A stretch of DNA of 23,018 nucleotides from Muribaculaceae bacterium (GTDB taxonomy: Bacteria > Bacteroidota > Bacteroidia > Bacteroidales > Muribaculaceae): contig VSPD01000038.1 in NCBI GenBank assembly GCA_009775125.1, positions 1 through 23,018 on the forward strand, given 5' to 3'. Position 1 is the first letter of the stretch. Every line of letters starts with the position of its first letter. Below the pieces are notes generated by a model. The model ran no database searches and was not told the origin of the DNA. It worked only from the letters and a program-made list of their open reading frames with translations. This document shows positions 15,329 through 23,016 of this stretch, in pieces. The position numbers and the translations under genes are program-made.

Positions 15329-15573
15329 AAATCGCAAGCCCTTATCCACAAGCCTAAATTTATGTGCACGAAGCGGCAGAGCCGCTTAATATGGTAGGCA
15401 TGGGCGAAAGCCCATGTTATGATGAATAGCAGGTATTCGACTGCGGCCGCAGTCGAACTTGCGTAAACCAAATAAACACGGGCTATTGCCCGTGCCTAAC
15501 GTATTCGACCGCGGCTGCGGTCTGCTTTTTCTTTTCACATAAGCACTTTATACTTTTACCGGACACCAATAAT
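15311..15573. repeat. 263-bp palindrome-array element with terminal inverted repeats
   Basis: The ends are 20-bp inverted repeats with one mismatch: ATTATTGGTGTACGGTAAAA (15311-15330) and its complement with C for A at 15554-15573. Inside are five hairpins: AAGCGGC/GCCGCTT (15371-15387), CATGGGC-GAAA-GCCCATG (15399-15416), a perfect 22-nt palindrome (15436-15457), CACGGGC-TATT-GCCCGTG (15477-15494) and GACCGC-GGCT-GCGGTC (15507-15522). There is no transposase and no credible gene. It resembles a non-autonomous MITE or a composite of repeated extragenic palindromes. Confidence 0.75.
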
Positions 15574-15587
15574 TCCATACATGCACA

Positions 15588-15621
15588 ACGGGGAGCGCCG
15601 GGTTTGGCGCTCCCCGTTTAG
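15588..15621. terminator. hairpin terminator between convergent units
   Basis: A perfect 12-bp stem ACGGGGAGCGCC (15588-15599) with GGCGCTCCCCGT (15606-15617) lies 24 bp beyond the stop of the minus-strand protein gene at 15646. T-tracts are weak on both sides (TTTAGGGTTTT on plus), so termination efficiency is uncertain. Confidence 0.65.
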
Positions 15622-15645
15622 GGTTTTATTGGATTGCAGGGGCGA

Positions 15646-18600
15646 TTATCTTACGACGACTTTTACCACTTTGCCGGATACGGAAACGAGGTAGACTCCG
15701 GGGGAAACGGCTATTTCAAGCGTTCCGCCGGCTATGCCGTCGAATGCCGCGATGCCGTCGATGCCGTAAACCTCGACGGGACTGCCTTGCGCGCCGTCGA
15801 CACGGATACTGCCGGCGCCGGCACTTACCGTCACGGCTGCGAGAGCGGCATCGCCGATGCCGAGTTCCTTGCAGTCGACAGCGACATTGTTAGACGCGCC
15901 CGACTCGCCCTTGGTGTAGATGGCCGTGACAACGTAGTTGTAGCTTTCGCCGGGACGGGCGCTTTCGTCGGTGAATTCATTTTCCTCTACCGGCTCATCA
16001 TTGAGCTTCACGCCGTCGCGGTACACATTATAGCCCACAAGGTCGAGGTTGGCGTTACCGGCCGGAATGTATGTCACGTCGTCGATAGACAGGCGGTAGC
16101 CTCCGGCGTTCATCGAGCGGATTGCGAAATGGCGGGCACCTTCGGGAAGGTCAATCTTATATTCTTCCCAATAGGGCAATACGCTCTCGGCAGCCCGGAT
16201 AAGGATAAAGTCGGCCGGCGAGGTGCTGCCTGTGGAATAGTACACTTCGATGCGTTCACGATATGTGGATGTGTAGCTCTTTGCGTAGAAAACGATTGTC
16301 TGGGCCGATCCGTCGAGGTCGGGCGATATGGCCCAGTCGTCGACTTGCTTGTCGTCGTAGCGGAATAGCGAGAAGAGGAATTTCTTTCCGGTGCGGGCTC
16401 CCGAGAGTGAATCATAGACGAGGTTGGTATCCCAGATCCAGAAAGAGCCTGTGGTCTTGCCGGGCTCGATGCCGGGCATGTCGATCGTGCTTATGCCTCC
16501 TACGGGCTGTGCATCGACATCGACAAACGTCCATTCGCCGAATTGGTCGGAGAATGCTTCGCCGTCTTCAAAACTTTCGGTGATGGGGTCGCATGGCGCG
16601 GCGTCGAGGTCGGGTTCGCTCCATGCAAGGGTTACGGAACCGGCTGCGTTGGTAGCTTCGAGGTCGGTCACGCCGGGCAGGTCGGCCTTGACGATTTCTA
16701 CTGAGGCGTCGGGGGTGCGGTTGTTGGCGGCCACCATATCGCCGTCGAGCTCGACAGTGGCATGGAACTTCACAGGGGCCTCGTCAATAGCCTTTGTGAC
16801 ATATCGGCTCGTGAATATGGCGGTGGCTCCGGATGCAAGGCTGTGGCCTTCGTGTTTTTCAAGGAGCGCATCGTCGGCATAAACCGATACCGTGTAGGCT
16901 TCGGCCGCCTGCGCGCCGAGGTTTTTCACCGTCACGGCCACATCGAAGGCCTCGCCGGCTTTTACTGTCGCGGGAACATTGATATAAGATGCTTCGAGGT
17001 CGTTGTCGGCAAGGTCGCCGATTACGATATTGTCGATGAATGTGTAATATGCCGCTTTTGTCACTGCCGTGAGATGCACCATGACGGTCTTCCCGGCAAA
17101 GCCGGAGAGGCTGAACTGCACAAGATTCCAAGCATCCGTCGCGCCTGTCTCGCTCACCACGGTGAGGGGCATGTCGGTGACTGTGCCGGTGGCCATATCG
17201 GTGACTGTGACTTTTATTTCGTTGAGGTCGTCGCCGGCGTCAAGGCCCAGATTGTAGGTGTGGAACGAGAGCGTGGGGTTCTTCATGCCGTCGAGAGCTA
17301 TTTTGCCCGTGAAGATGCTGCCGTATGCACCGTAAGCCTGCCCATAGAAGCCGAGGTAGAAATCGTCGTTGTCCTGCGAGGCAAGCTCGTCGAAATCGTC
17401 ATCGCCATAAATTCCGGCGGTAGCCTTGCCCGAATAGTCGAGGCCAAGGATATATTTGTCGAGGTCGGCCTCGCAAGTGATGGCATAGCCGGTATATGGC
17501 GTGCCTACGGGAGCAAATTTTGTAGACACTCCATCGCTCTCGCCTTGCGCCGTGTTGGCGTACACCACATATTGCATGAATTTTTGCGAGCCTTCGGCCA
17601 CGGCGCGATAGGTGTACGTACAGTCCTTGATACCGTCCTTGACGAGGGTCATGTTGGTGTTGCCCACAAGATAGACGCTGTATGTCACGTCGCCTTCTTT
17701 CAGAGGCTTGCCGTTGATGTCGGCGGTGACAGCGTCCCAGGTGATTGTAACCTCGCCGGGGACAGCCTCGGTGAAGTCGAGCCCGGCAACTTTGGCCGGA
17801 CGGTCGGCGGCAAGCTCGGGAGCGGTGATTTTGAGGTTGGCGATATAGAGGCCTCCGAACGAGTGCGTCGGCGATATGCAATGGATGCCAATATTATACT
17901 TGCCGTCGGCGGGTACGGTGAACTCGCCGCTGAAAGCCGTATATGTCGTTGCCTCAATAGTGGCCGACGCAATGGCGGTTATGGTCATGGCCTCCACCTC
18001 GGGAGCCGAGCCTATCATCACCTCAAAAGTTTCCGGCGCAGTCTTCGTCATAGCCTTGGCGTCGAGCGACAGGGTATAGGTGCGTCCCGGTTGCAGGGCT
18101 ACGTCGGGAATGATGGCCCAGTCGTCGGTGCCTGTCGCCGACGATGTCCAGCAGCATATGGCACCGGTGCTCTTTATCCAAGTGTTGCTGTCGTCGTTGG
18201 CATTGATTATGGTGAGTCCGTCGATGCCGTTGGCAAAGTCTTCGGTGAATACGGTCTCGGCAACAACGGGTTCTTCGGGATCGGGTTCAACGGGGTCCGG
18301 GTCAACAGGCTCGCCTCCTTCGGCAGCCGAAATCGACATGCTCTTGACATAAAATGTCATTCCGCCCTTGTCGGAGATGGCATGGATTCCGAAATAGCAA
18401 ATCCCGGTCTCGGAGGCGGTGAACTCGCCTTCGAAAGTTTCATAATCGTACACAGCCACCGTGGTGGGAGCGATTACCGCAGTGGTCATGGCTTCGGCCG
18501 TGGCGGCATTGCCGGCCATTAGTTCGAAACGCTGCTTGTCGTTGGCCGACGCCGATTTGGCATTTATCGTGATTTTGTATTTCGCGCCCTTCACAACGTT

Positions 18601-18957
18601 TACCGGCACGGAAATGAGCCAGTCGTCGGCCGCAAGGTCGTTATTGCCCCACAGCACGGCGGCACTCAGGAAGCAGGTCCAAGCCTTGCCGTCGCCGTTG
18701 GCGTCGATTTTGGAGAATTGCGCCAGTTCGTAAGTATCGAATGTGAAGTCGCACGGAGGCGTCACGGCCTGTGCCTCTGCGGCACGCGGTGCGGCGAGCC
18801 TTGTGGTTTTGCCGGTGACAGCTTCGGCAGGTGTGCCAAGTGCTGCATGTGCTCCGGAAGCCGGAGTGGCCGCCTTGATTTTCTGTGGCGCGCCGGGGGC
18901 TGCGGAAGCGATGGTGGCTACCGACAGGGCCAGAAGGCCGGTAAGCAGTTTTTTCAT
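15646..18957 (-). CDS. secreted choice-of-anchor J / FN3 protein with T9SS-like C-terminus
   Basis: The 1103-aa protein has a signal peptide (1-19, ending TIASA). Jelly-roll choice-of-anchor J domains lie at about 67-213 and 234-380, marked by DDWLISVP and DDWAIIP, and are joined by an acidic Pro-rich linker (EPVDPDPVEPDPEEP). An FN3 domain (about 385-485), a third jelly-roll-like domain (about 485-648) and a CARDB-like domain (about 650-755, VTVKNLGAQAAEAY) follow. Then an FN3 domain is interrupted by a fourth jelly roll (with VDDWAISPDLD) and resumes at LVGYNVYRDGVKL. The C-terminal tail (SPGVYLVSVSGKVVKVVVR) resembles a T9SS type A sorting domain. The gene starts 28 bp after the M6 protease stop on the same strand with no promoter between, so the two form an operon. 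No enzyme motif is visible; a surface or secreted binding role is inferred. Confidence 0.83.
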   Translation of the reverse strand: MKKLLTGLLALSVATIASAAPGAPQKIKAATPASGAHAALGTPAEAVTGKTTRLAAPRAAEAQAVTPPCDFTFDTYELAQFSKIDANGDGKAWTCFLSAAVLWGNNDLAADDWLISVPVNVVKGAKYKITINAKSASANDKQRFELMAGNAATAEAMTTAVIAPTTVAVYDYETFEGEFTASETGICYFGIHAISDKGGMTFYVKSMSISAAEGGEPVDPDPVEPDPEEPVVAETVFTEDFANGIDGLTIINANDDSNTWIKSTGAICCWTSSATGTDDWAIIPDVALQPGRTYTLSLDAKAMTKTAPETFEVMIGSAPEVEAMTITAIASATIEATTYTAFSGEFTVPADGKYNIGIHCISPTHSFGGLYIANLKITAPELAADRPAKVAGLDFTEAVPGEVTITWDAVTADINGKPLKEGDVTYSVYLVGNTNMTLVKDGIKDCTYTYRAVAEGSQKFMQYVVYANTAQGESDGVSTKFAPVGTPYTGYAITCEADLDKYILGLDYSGKATAGIYGDDDFDELASQDNDDFYLGFYGQAYGAYGSIFTGKIALDGMKNPTLSFHTYNLGLDAGDDLNEIKVTVTDMATGTVTDMPLTVVSETGATDAWNLVQFSLSGFAGKTVMVHLTAVTKAAYYTFIDNIVIGDLADNDLEASYINVPATVKAGEAFDVAVTVKNLGAQAAEAYTVSVYADDALLEKHEGHSLASGATAIFTSRYVTKAIDEAPVKFHATVELDGDMVAANNRTPDASVEIVKADLPGVTDLEATNAAGSVTLAWSEPDLDAAPCDPITESFEDGEAFSDQFGEWTFVDVDAQPVGGISTIDMPGIEPGKTTGSFWIWDTNLVYDSLSGARTGKKFLFSLFRYDDKQVDDWAISPDLDGSAQTIVFYAKSYTSTYRERIEVYYSTGSTSPADFILIRAAESVLPYWEEYKIDLPEGARHFAIRSMNAGGYRLSIDDVTYIPAGNANLDLVGYNVYRDGVKLNDEPVEENEFTDESARPGESYNYVVTAIYTKGESGASNNVAVDCKELGIGDAALAAVTVSAGAGSIRVDGAQGSPVEVYGIDGIAAFDGIAGGTLEIAVSPGVYLVSVSGKVVKVVVR

Positions 18958-18985
18958 AAAATGTGTTTTTTAATGATGTGGGGTT

Positions 18986-21823
18986 TTACTTTACAATCTG
19001 TTTGAATGTCTCACTTGCTGCCTTTACGATATATACCCCGGCCGACGGCAGTGTGGCCGACAGGCTGCCGGAGCCGGATGCGATGCGGCGTCCTGTCACA
19101 TCGTAGACGGCAATATCCGCTCCGGGAGCCTCAACCGTGATGCACCGTCCAACTGCCGCGACGGCCACCGGGGCAGATTCTGCGGAAAATATGCCGGAGA
19201 CGGATTCCGTGGTGGCTTTCGTCTCTATCGACGGACGCGAAAAGCGGATGCCGTCGTAGCCGCGCACAGTATAATAATATTCGGTGCCGGATTGAAGATT
19301 GTCAATCAACGCGGATGTGTCAGTGCTGCCGGTCATGCGCCCTGAGTGGCCTTCCACCGGCACCGGCGCATAGGCATAACCGTGGCCCACAACTACATCG
19401 TCGATACTCAACGAGCCTTTCGTGCCCTTGCGGTCGAACTCGATGCGCACCGCCGACGTGCCTTCGGGGAAAGCGTCGGTAGAGCATACGCGGCCGCCTT
19501 TGTCAGTAACGACCTCAAAGGATGCCACGAGGGTGCGTTCCGACGTGCCCACGGCATAGACGCGGATATAATCGCCGGCCGAGGTCGAACTGCCGCGTTG
19601 CCAGAAACTTACCGATCGTACGTCGTCACCGAAAGAGGCTGTGATATGGTCGGCCGCCGACAGGCGCAAAGCCGGAATGGCCGCGCCGGAATAGGAGGCA
19701 TTGGCAAATGACGACGACGACGATGAGGTCCAGCCCTTGGGAAGAGGCTTCACGCCGGCAGAAAAGTCGCATACGTCCACTATCTCAGCATCGTAGGTTT
19801 TGGTATATACATTTATCTCGTAATCTATGGCCTCGGGAAGCGGATTCCATGTGGCCACAAAACTATGGTCGTCGATGCCGACAGCTCCTGTCGACTCAAC
19901 CCTGAGCCGTCCGATTGTGGGCGCGCCCGTGAATACTTCTATTTCGTTCGACGGCGCCGACATCTCGAGCCCGCGCGCATTGCACACCGTATAGTAATAT
20001 GCGGCATCGGCATCCAGGCCGCCCACTTCGCAGCTTGTAACATTGCCGACAGGCCGCAACTGCCATCCGGGCAGGTATTCGGCCTTGCCGTCGCGGCGCG
20101 TATAGACACTCAGCAGATAGCCTGAGCCGTCGGGAGCGTTTTCCCAATTTGCCACAAAACTTTCGTCGGTGACATCGGTGGCCTCCGTGGCTGTCGTGGA
20201 GCCTATCGGCGCCGCGCCGCCGCAAACCTTGAATGTGACAACACCCTCGTCGCTCTCCGCAATTTCGGTAAACGGCAAGTTGAGAGCCTTTCCGCTCCAA
20301 GTGCGCATCGACGGGGAGGTGTCGTCGGTGAAAGAGGTGATATTGTCGTAGCCCGGAAACGGGTCGCCGTCGCGAGTGGAGGGCGTAGGCAGGTTATCGG
20401 CTTCCTCGATGTCGACATGCTGGTGTGAGGTGGAATTATTCACGCAGTTATCGCGCCACTGCGCGAGATTGTAGTCGATATGCCAAACGAGCATTCCGTG
20501 GCCGGGGATATAGGTGTCCCACGACGTCTGCTGCCGGTTTTCCACCAGAAAGAATTCATATTCGCTGTCGGTTTTCACCAATCCTGCAATATTGCTGCCT
20601 ATGGGCGGGAGGGTGGCGTTGAGCGCGCCGGAAATCACGGCCGGCTCCATCCACCCCAAGGCATACCGCTCAAAGGCGCCATAGAGAGGAGGCGTCGTGC
20701 CGTTGTTGTTGTATGGGCCATAGTCGAGCGCGCTCCATGCCCCGGGAGTGAAAGCTGAGGTGTAGGCCGTGGTGTAGAGGTCGGGCAGACCCATTACGTG
20801 GCTGAACTCGTGCACGAAAGTGCCCACGCCGTCGGGGCGCGAGCCCTCCCATTCGTTTGAACAGGCATATCGATCGAGCTGCACGCCGTCGAAGATATAA
20901 TCCTTTGTCGGATAAGCCGTCGTGATGCCCCACGAATGAGGCCACACCGTGTCGGCTCCTCCGCCGGTGGCCTCGCCGCGCCCGGCATAGAACAAAAACA
21001 CATTGTCGATGAAGCCGTCGCCGTCGCGGTCGTACTGCGAGAAATCTACCGTGGCGTCGAGCTGCTGACAGGCTTCCACCACCATCATTCCCGGATTGGC
21101 GTCGTTGCCCGAATAGTTGCCGCCATAGTAGGCCATGCGCTGCGACAGCGTGACCGGGCCGAGCACGTCGAACTGCGGACGGAAAAGGCCGTTGGAACAT
21201 TCCTCAAAATATTGCCTTGCCGAGCCGGTGCCTCCGTAATCGGCAAAATCTTCCTCGTTGAGCATACGCGAGAAATAGTCGTGAGGGTCGGACAGCTCAA
21301 ATTTCACATCGGCATATTCCACAAGTATCACCACCGCCTTCTGCTCGCCTATCGAGGGGAAAGCCGTGCCGGGAAACAGACCCGGACCTTTCTTGAAACC
21401 GTCGCCATACCCGGCTGCGCGCGAGGGCGACGCCGACCGTGCGGCAGTGCGCCGAGGACGCCGTGCCGCCATGCGTCCAAAAGCATGGCCGGCCTTGCCG
21501 GCATCTATCGTGGCGAGCAAATCGCGCACCTGCGCGCTTCGACGCGAAGCCGACACGGCTTTCACGCCTGTGGACACGACAGAATCGGCATCGGCGGTGG
21601 GCCGGGCATAAAAAAATCCGGCGGCCGTCTCGACCAACGGATACCCGTCCTCGGTGTAATAGCAATGGAAATTTTCGTCGCCGACAAGACGCACCTCTAT
21701 TGTGGAGCCGTCGGGGTGTGTCATTGAAAGCAATCCGGGTTTCGCCGGCTTTGCCTCGGCGCCGAGCCATGACAGCACGATAATGGCCGACAGCAAGTCA
21801 ATCTTGAATTTCAGGTCACTCAT
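18986..21823 (-). CDS. M6-family secreted metalloprotease with FN3 domains
   Basis: The 945-aa protein has a signal peptide (1-24, start MSDLKFKIDLLSAIIVLSWL). A propeptide-like region includes HPDGSTIEVRLVGDENFHCY, and the M6 (immune inhibitor A-like) peptidase domain follows. The zinc motif HEFSHVMGLPD is at 338-348 (H338, E339, H342, D348), and DRDGDGFID (265-273) is a likely calcium-binding loop. After the protease come FN3 domains from about residue 565. The second FN3 is split by a jelly-roll domain (GDYIRVYAVG... SLSIDDVVVGHG). A C-terminal sorting-like domain ends FKQIVK. The ATG at 21823 is chosen over a 26-codon longer frame because it gives a proper signal peptide. It leads an operon with the downstream jelly-roll protein. 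It probably degrades extracellular proteins. Confidence 0.88.
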   Translation of the reverse strand: MSDLKFKIDLLSAIIVLSWLGAEAKPAKPGLLSMTHPDGSTIEVRLVGDENFHCYYTEDGYPLVETAAGFFYARPTADADSVVSTGVKAVSASRRSAQVRDLLATIDAGKAGHAFGRMAARRPRRTAARSASPSRAAGYGDGFKKGPGLFPGTAFPSIGEQKAVVILVEYADVKFELSDPHDYFSRMLNEEDFADYGGTGSARQYFEECSNGLFRPQFDVLGPVTLSQRMAYYGGNYSGNDANPGMMVVEACQQLDATVDFSQYDRDGDGFIDNVFLFYAGRGEATGGGADTVWPHSWGITTAYPTKDYIFDGVQLDRYACSNEWEGSRPDGVGTFVHEFSHVMGLPDLYTTAYTSAFTPGAWSALDYGPYNNNGTTPPLYGAFERYALGWMEPAVISGALNATLPPIGSNIAGLVKTDSEYEFFLVENRQQTSWDTYIPGHGMLVWHIDYNLAQWRDNCVNNSTSHQHVDIEEADNLPTPSTRDGDPFPGYDNITSFTDDTSPSMRTWSGKALNLPFTEIAESDEGVVTFKVCGGAAPIGSTTATEATDVTDESFVANWENAPDGSGYLLSVYTRRDGKAEYLPGWQLRPVGNVTSCEVGGLDADAAYYYTVCNARGLEMSAPSNEIEVFTGAPTIGRLRVESTGAVGIDDHSFVATWNPLPEAIDYEINVYTKTYDAEIVDVCDFSAGVKPLPKGWTSSSSSSFANASYSGAAIPALRLSAADHITASFGDDVRSVSFWQRGSSTSAGDYIRVYAVGTSERTLVASFEVVTDKGGRVCSTDAFPEGTSAVRIEFDRKGTKGSLSIDDVVVGHGYAYAPVPVEGHSGRMTGSTDTSALIDNLQSGTEYYYTVRGYDGIRFSRPSIETKATTESVSGIFSAESAPVAVAAVGRCITVEAPGADIAVYDVTGRRIASGSGSLSATLPSAGVYIVKAASETFKQIVK

Positions 21824-21933
21824 AGGATAGTTAGTTGTTGGTGGTGTTTCAGTGGCAAAGAAAACACAAAAAATCAACATCACCAAACAAAATGTTATCA
21901 AAATCGCAATTTTTATAGCATATTAATAAACTA

Positions 21934-21943
21934 CCCCCCCCCC
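21934..21943. repeat. homopolymeric C tract (10 bp) between divergent genes
   Basis: Ten consecutive C residues (G in the M6 protease transcript) lie 111 bp upstream of the protease start codon, in otherwise AT-rich sequence. A candidate minus-strand -7 box, TAGTTTTG, lies just beyond at 21972-21979, which would place the tract in the 5' leader. Confidence 0.9.
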
Positions 21944-21971
21944 ATCTGACATTTTGACAACATTTTATTAG

Positions 21972-21979
21972 CAAAACTA
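21972..21979 (-). promoter_or_regulatory. candidate -7 box of the M6 protease operon
   Basis: On the minus strand TAGTTTTG fits TAnnTTTG, about 150 nt upstream of the start at 21823. No -33 TTTG at the proper spacing is seen, so this is tentative. Confidence 0.35.
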
Positions 21980-22038
21980 ACATATTGAAACACAACTTCT
22001 CTAATTCCAATCATTTCGTCATCGCGCCAATCTGCCGG

Positions 22039-22069
22039 TTGCATACTTTTCAAAATAACCTTATCTTTG
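22039..22069 (+). promoter_or_regulatory. promoter of dtd
   Basis: TTG (22039-22041) is followed after 20 nt by TATCTTTG (22062-22069), matching the Bacteroidota consensus. The ATG at 22083 lies 13 nt beyond, leaving a leader of only a few bases. Confidence 0.6.
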
Positions 22070-22082
22070 CCGAAAAAAAGAT

Positions 22083-22538
22083 ATGCGCACTGTTATACAA
22101 AGAGTGAAAACGGGAGCCGTTGATGTCGACGGCGAGAGATTGTGTGAAATCGGAGCCGGGATGTTGCTGCTGCTCGGCGTGGAAGGCGGCGACACGGAGG
22201 CCGACCTGGAATGGCTCGCCGCGAAAGTGGCGGGGCTTCGCATCTTCAACGACGACAATGGTGTAATGAACCGCCCCGTCACCGACCTGCCCGGGCTCGG
22301 CATCATCGTTGTGAGCCAGTTCACGCTCACGGCCTCGACACGCAAGGGCAACCGCCCAAGTTATATCCGCGCCGAAAGACCCGAAGCCGCCGAAAAGATG
22401 TATGAACGTTTTTGCCTGCGACTCGAAGAGCTTACCGGCCGATCCGTGGGCCGTGGACGATTCGGCGCCGACATGGCCGTGTCGCTCGTAAACGACGGCC
22501 CCGTAACCATCATCATCGACTCGCGCCTGCGCGAATAA
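22083..22538 (+). CDS. dtd: D-aminoacyl-tRNA deacylase
   Basis: The 151-aa protein has the usual full length of bacterial DTD and both active-site motifs: SQFTL (78-82, within SQFTLTASTRKGNRPSY) and NDGPVT (137-142, the NxGPVT motif with the Gly-Pro that enforces D-amino acid selectivity). The N-terminal MRTVIQRV is also typical. It frees tRNAs mischarged with D-amino acids, and also glycine from tRNA-Ala, in the cytoplasm. It is transcribed alone, divergently from the M6 protease operon, and ends at a strong terminator. Confidence 0.95.
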   Translation: MRTVIQRVKTGAVDVDGERLCEIGAGMLLLLGVEGGDTEADLEWLAAKVAGLRIFNDDNGVMNRPVTDLPGLGIIVVSQFTLTASTRKGNRPSYIRAERPEAAEKMYERFCLRLEELTGRSVGRGRFGADMAVSLVNDGPVTIIIDSRLRE

Positions 22539-22570
22539 GCATTGAATGTGTCAAAAAATTTGTGTACCAC

Positions 22571-22593
22571 GGAGCGCGACCGCGCTCCTTTTT
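22571..22593 (+). terminator. intrinsic terminator of dtd
   Basis: GGAGCGCG (22571-22578) pairs with CGCGCTCC (22581-22588) and is followed by five T. The innermost pair must open to form the loop. Downstream, 22594-22640 holds degenerate ~10-bp units of the AAATTTCNC kind and no gene. Confidence 0.8.
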
Positions 22594-22654
22594 AACCACG
22601 AATTACACAAATTTCGCAAATTTCACAAATTATTTTAAATCCAGTCGGCAGGAA

Positions 22655-22807
22655 GAGGGTGTGCCAAAATACCAAACAGTAGGGACGCACGGCCCGTGCG
22701 TCCGAGAAACAATACTGATAATCAATTGTTAATCAATTGTTAATCTGCGGACGCACGAGCCGTGCGTCCCTACAATCTCGGCATGAACAGCTTTTTGATA
22801 CACCCTC
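22655..22807. repeat. 153-bp MITE-like element with nested inverted repeats
   Basis: The outer ends GAGGGTGTGCCAAAA (22655-22669) and TTTTGATACACCCTC (22793-22807) are inverted repeats with 2 mismatches in 15. An inner 26-bp inverted repeat (22679-22704 and 22748-22773, core GGGACGCACGG...CGTGCGTCC) has one mismatch. The centre has two copies of AATCAATTGTT. There is no gene and no clear target-site duplication. The ends look like insertion-sequence termini of the GAGG...CAAAA style common in Bacteroidales. Confidence 0.72.
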
Positions 22808-22818
22808 ATTATATTTTT

Positions 22819-22837
22819 CACAATCCGGAGGATTGTG
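22819..22837. repeat. small perfect hairpin
   Basis: CACAATCC-GGA-GGATTGTG is an 8-bp perfect inverted repeat in the otherwise featureless stretch 22808-22910. Two copies of ATTGTGTTCCT also occur there (22833 and 22877 region). Function is unknown. Confidence 0.6.
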
Positions 22838-22910
22838 TTCCTACCGGGTGGATGCTCTTTCTGCCTGATGAAATCTATTGTGTTCCTGCCGCCGTTTGCG
22901 ATATGGACAT

Positions 22911-22940
22911 AAAAAAAAACACCATCCGGCGGGATGGTGT
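22911..22940 (-). terminator. intrinsic terminator of tRNA-Glu
   Basis: The 9-bp stem ACACCATCC/GGATGGTGT (22919-22927 and 22932-22940) is followed on the minus strand by a run of nine T (22911-22919). It lies 5 bp beyond the 3' end of the tRNA. Confidence 0.88.
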
Positions 22941-22945
22941 CGTGT

Positions 22946-23016
22946 AGCCCATAGCAGAATCGAACTGCTCTTTCAAGAATGAAAATCTTGCGTCCTAACC
23001 GATAGACGAATGGGCC
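22946..23016 (-). tRNA. tRNA-Glu (anticodon TTC)
   Basis: On the minus strand a 71-nt cloverleaf reads GGCCCAT...ATGGGCT (7-bp acceptor stem with one G-T pair), D arm GTCT...GGAC, anticodon arm CAAGA-TTTTCAT-TCTTG with anticodon TTC, and T arm AGCAG-TTCGATT-CTGCT. CCA is not encoded. The anticodon and the D-arm/T-arm sequences are those of a bacterial tRNA-Glu. A strong terminator follows, so this is the last gene of its transcript; anything upstream lies outside the window. Confidence 0.95.

Noticed and set aside
15634..18522. Plus-strand open frames of 244 and 586 codons across the jelly-roll protein gene
   Set aside because: These are shadows of the minus-strand 1103-aa gene, which has a signal peptide and domain motifs; the plus-strand translations resemble nothing.
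22762..22947. 61-codon frame between dtd and tRNA-Glu
   Set aside because: It starts inside a MITE-like element and ends across the tRNA terminator; there is no promoter or recognisable domain.
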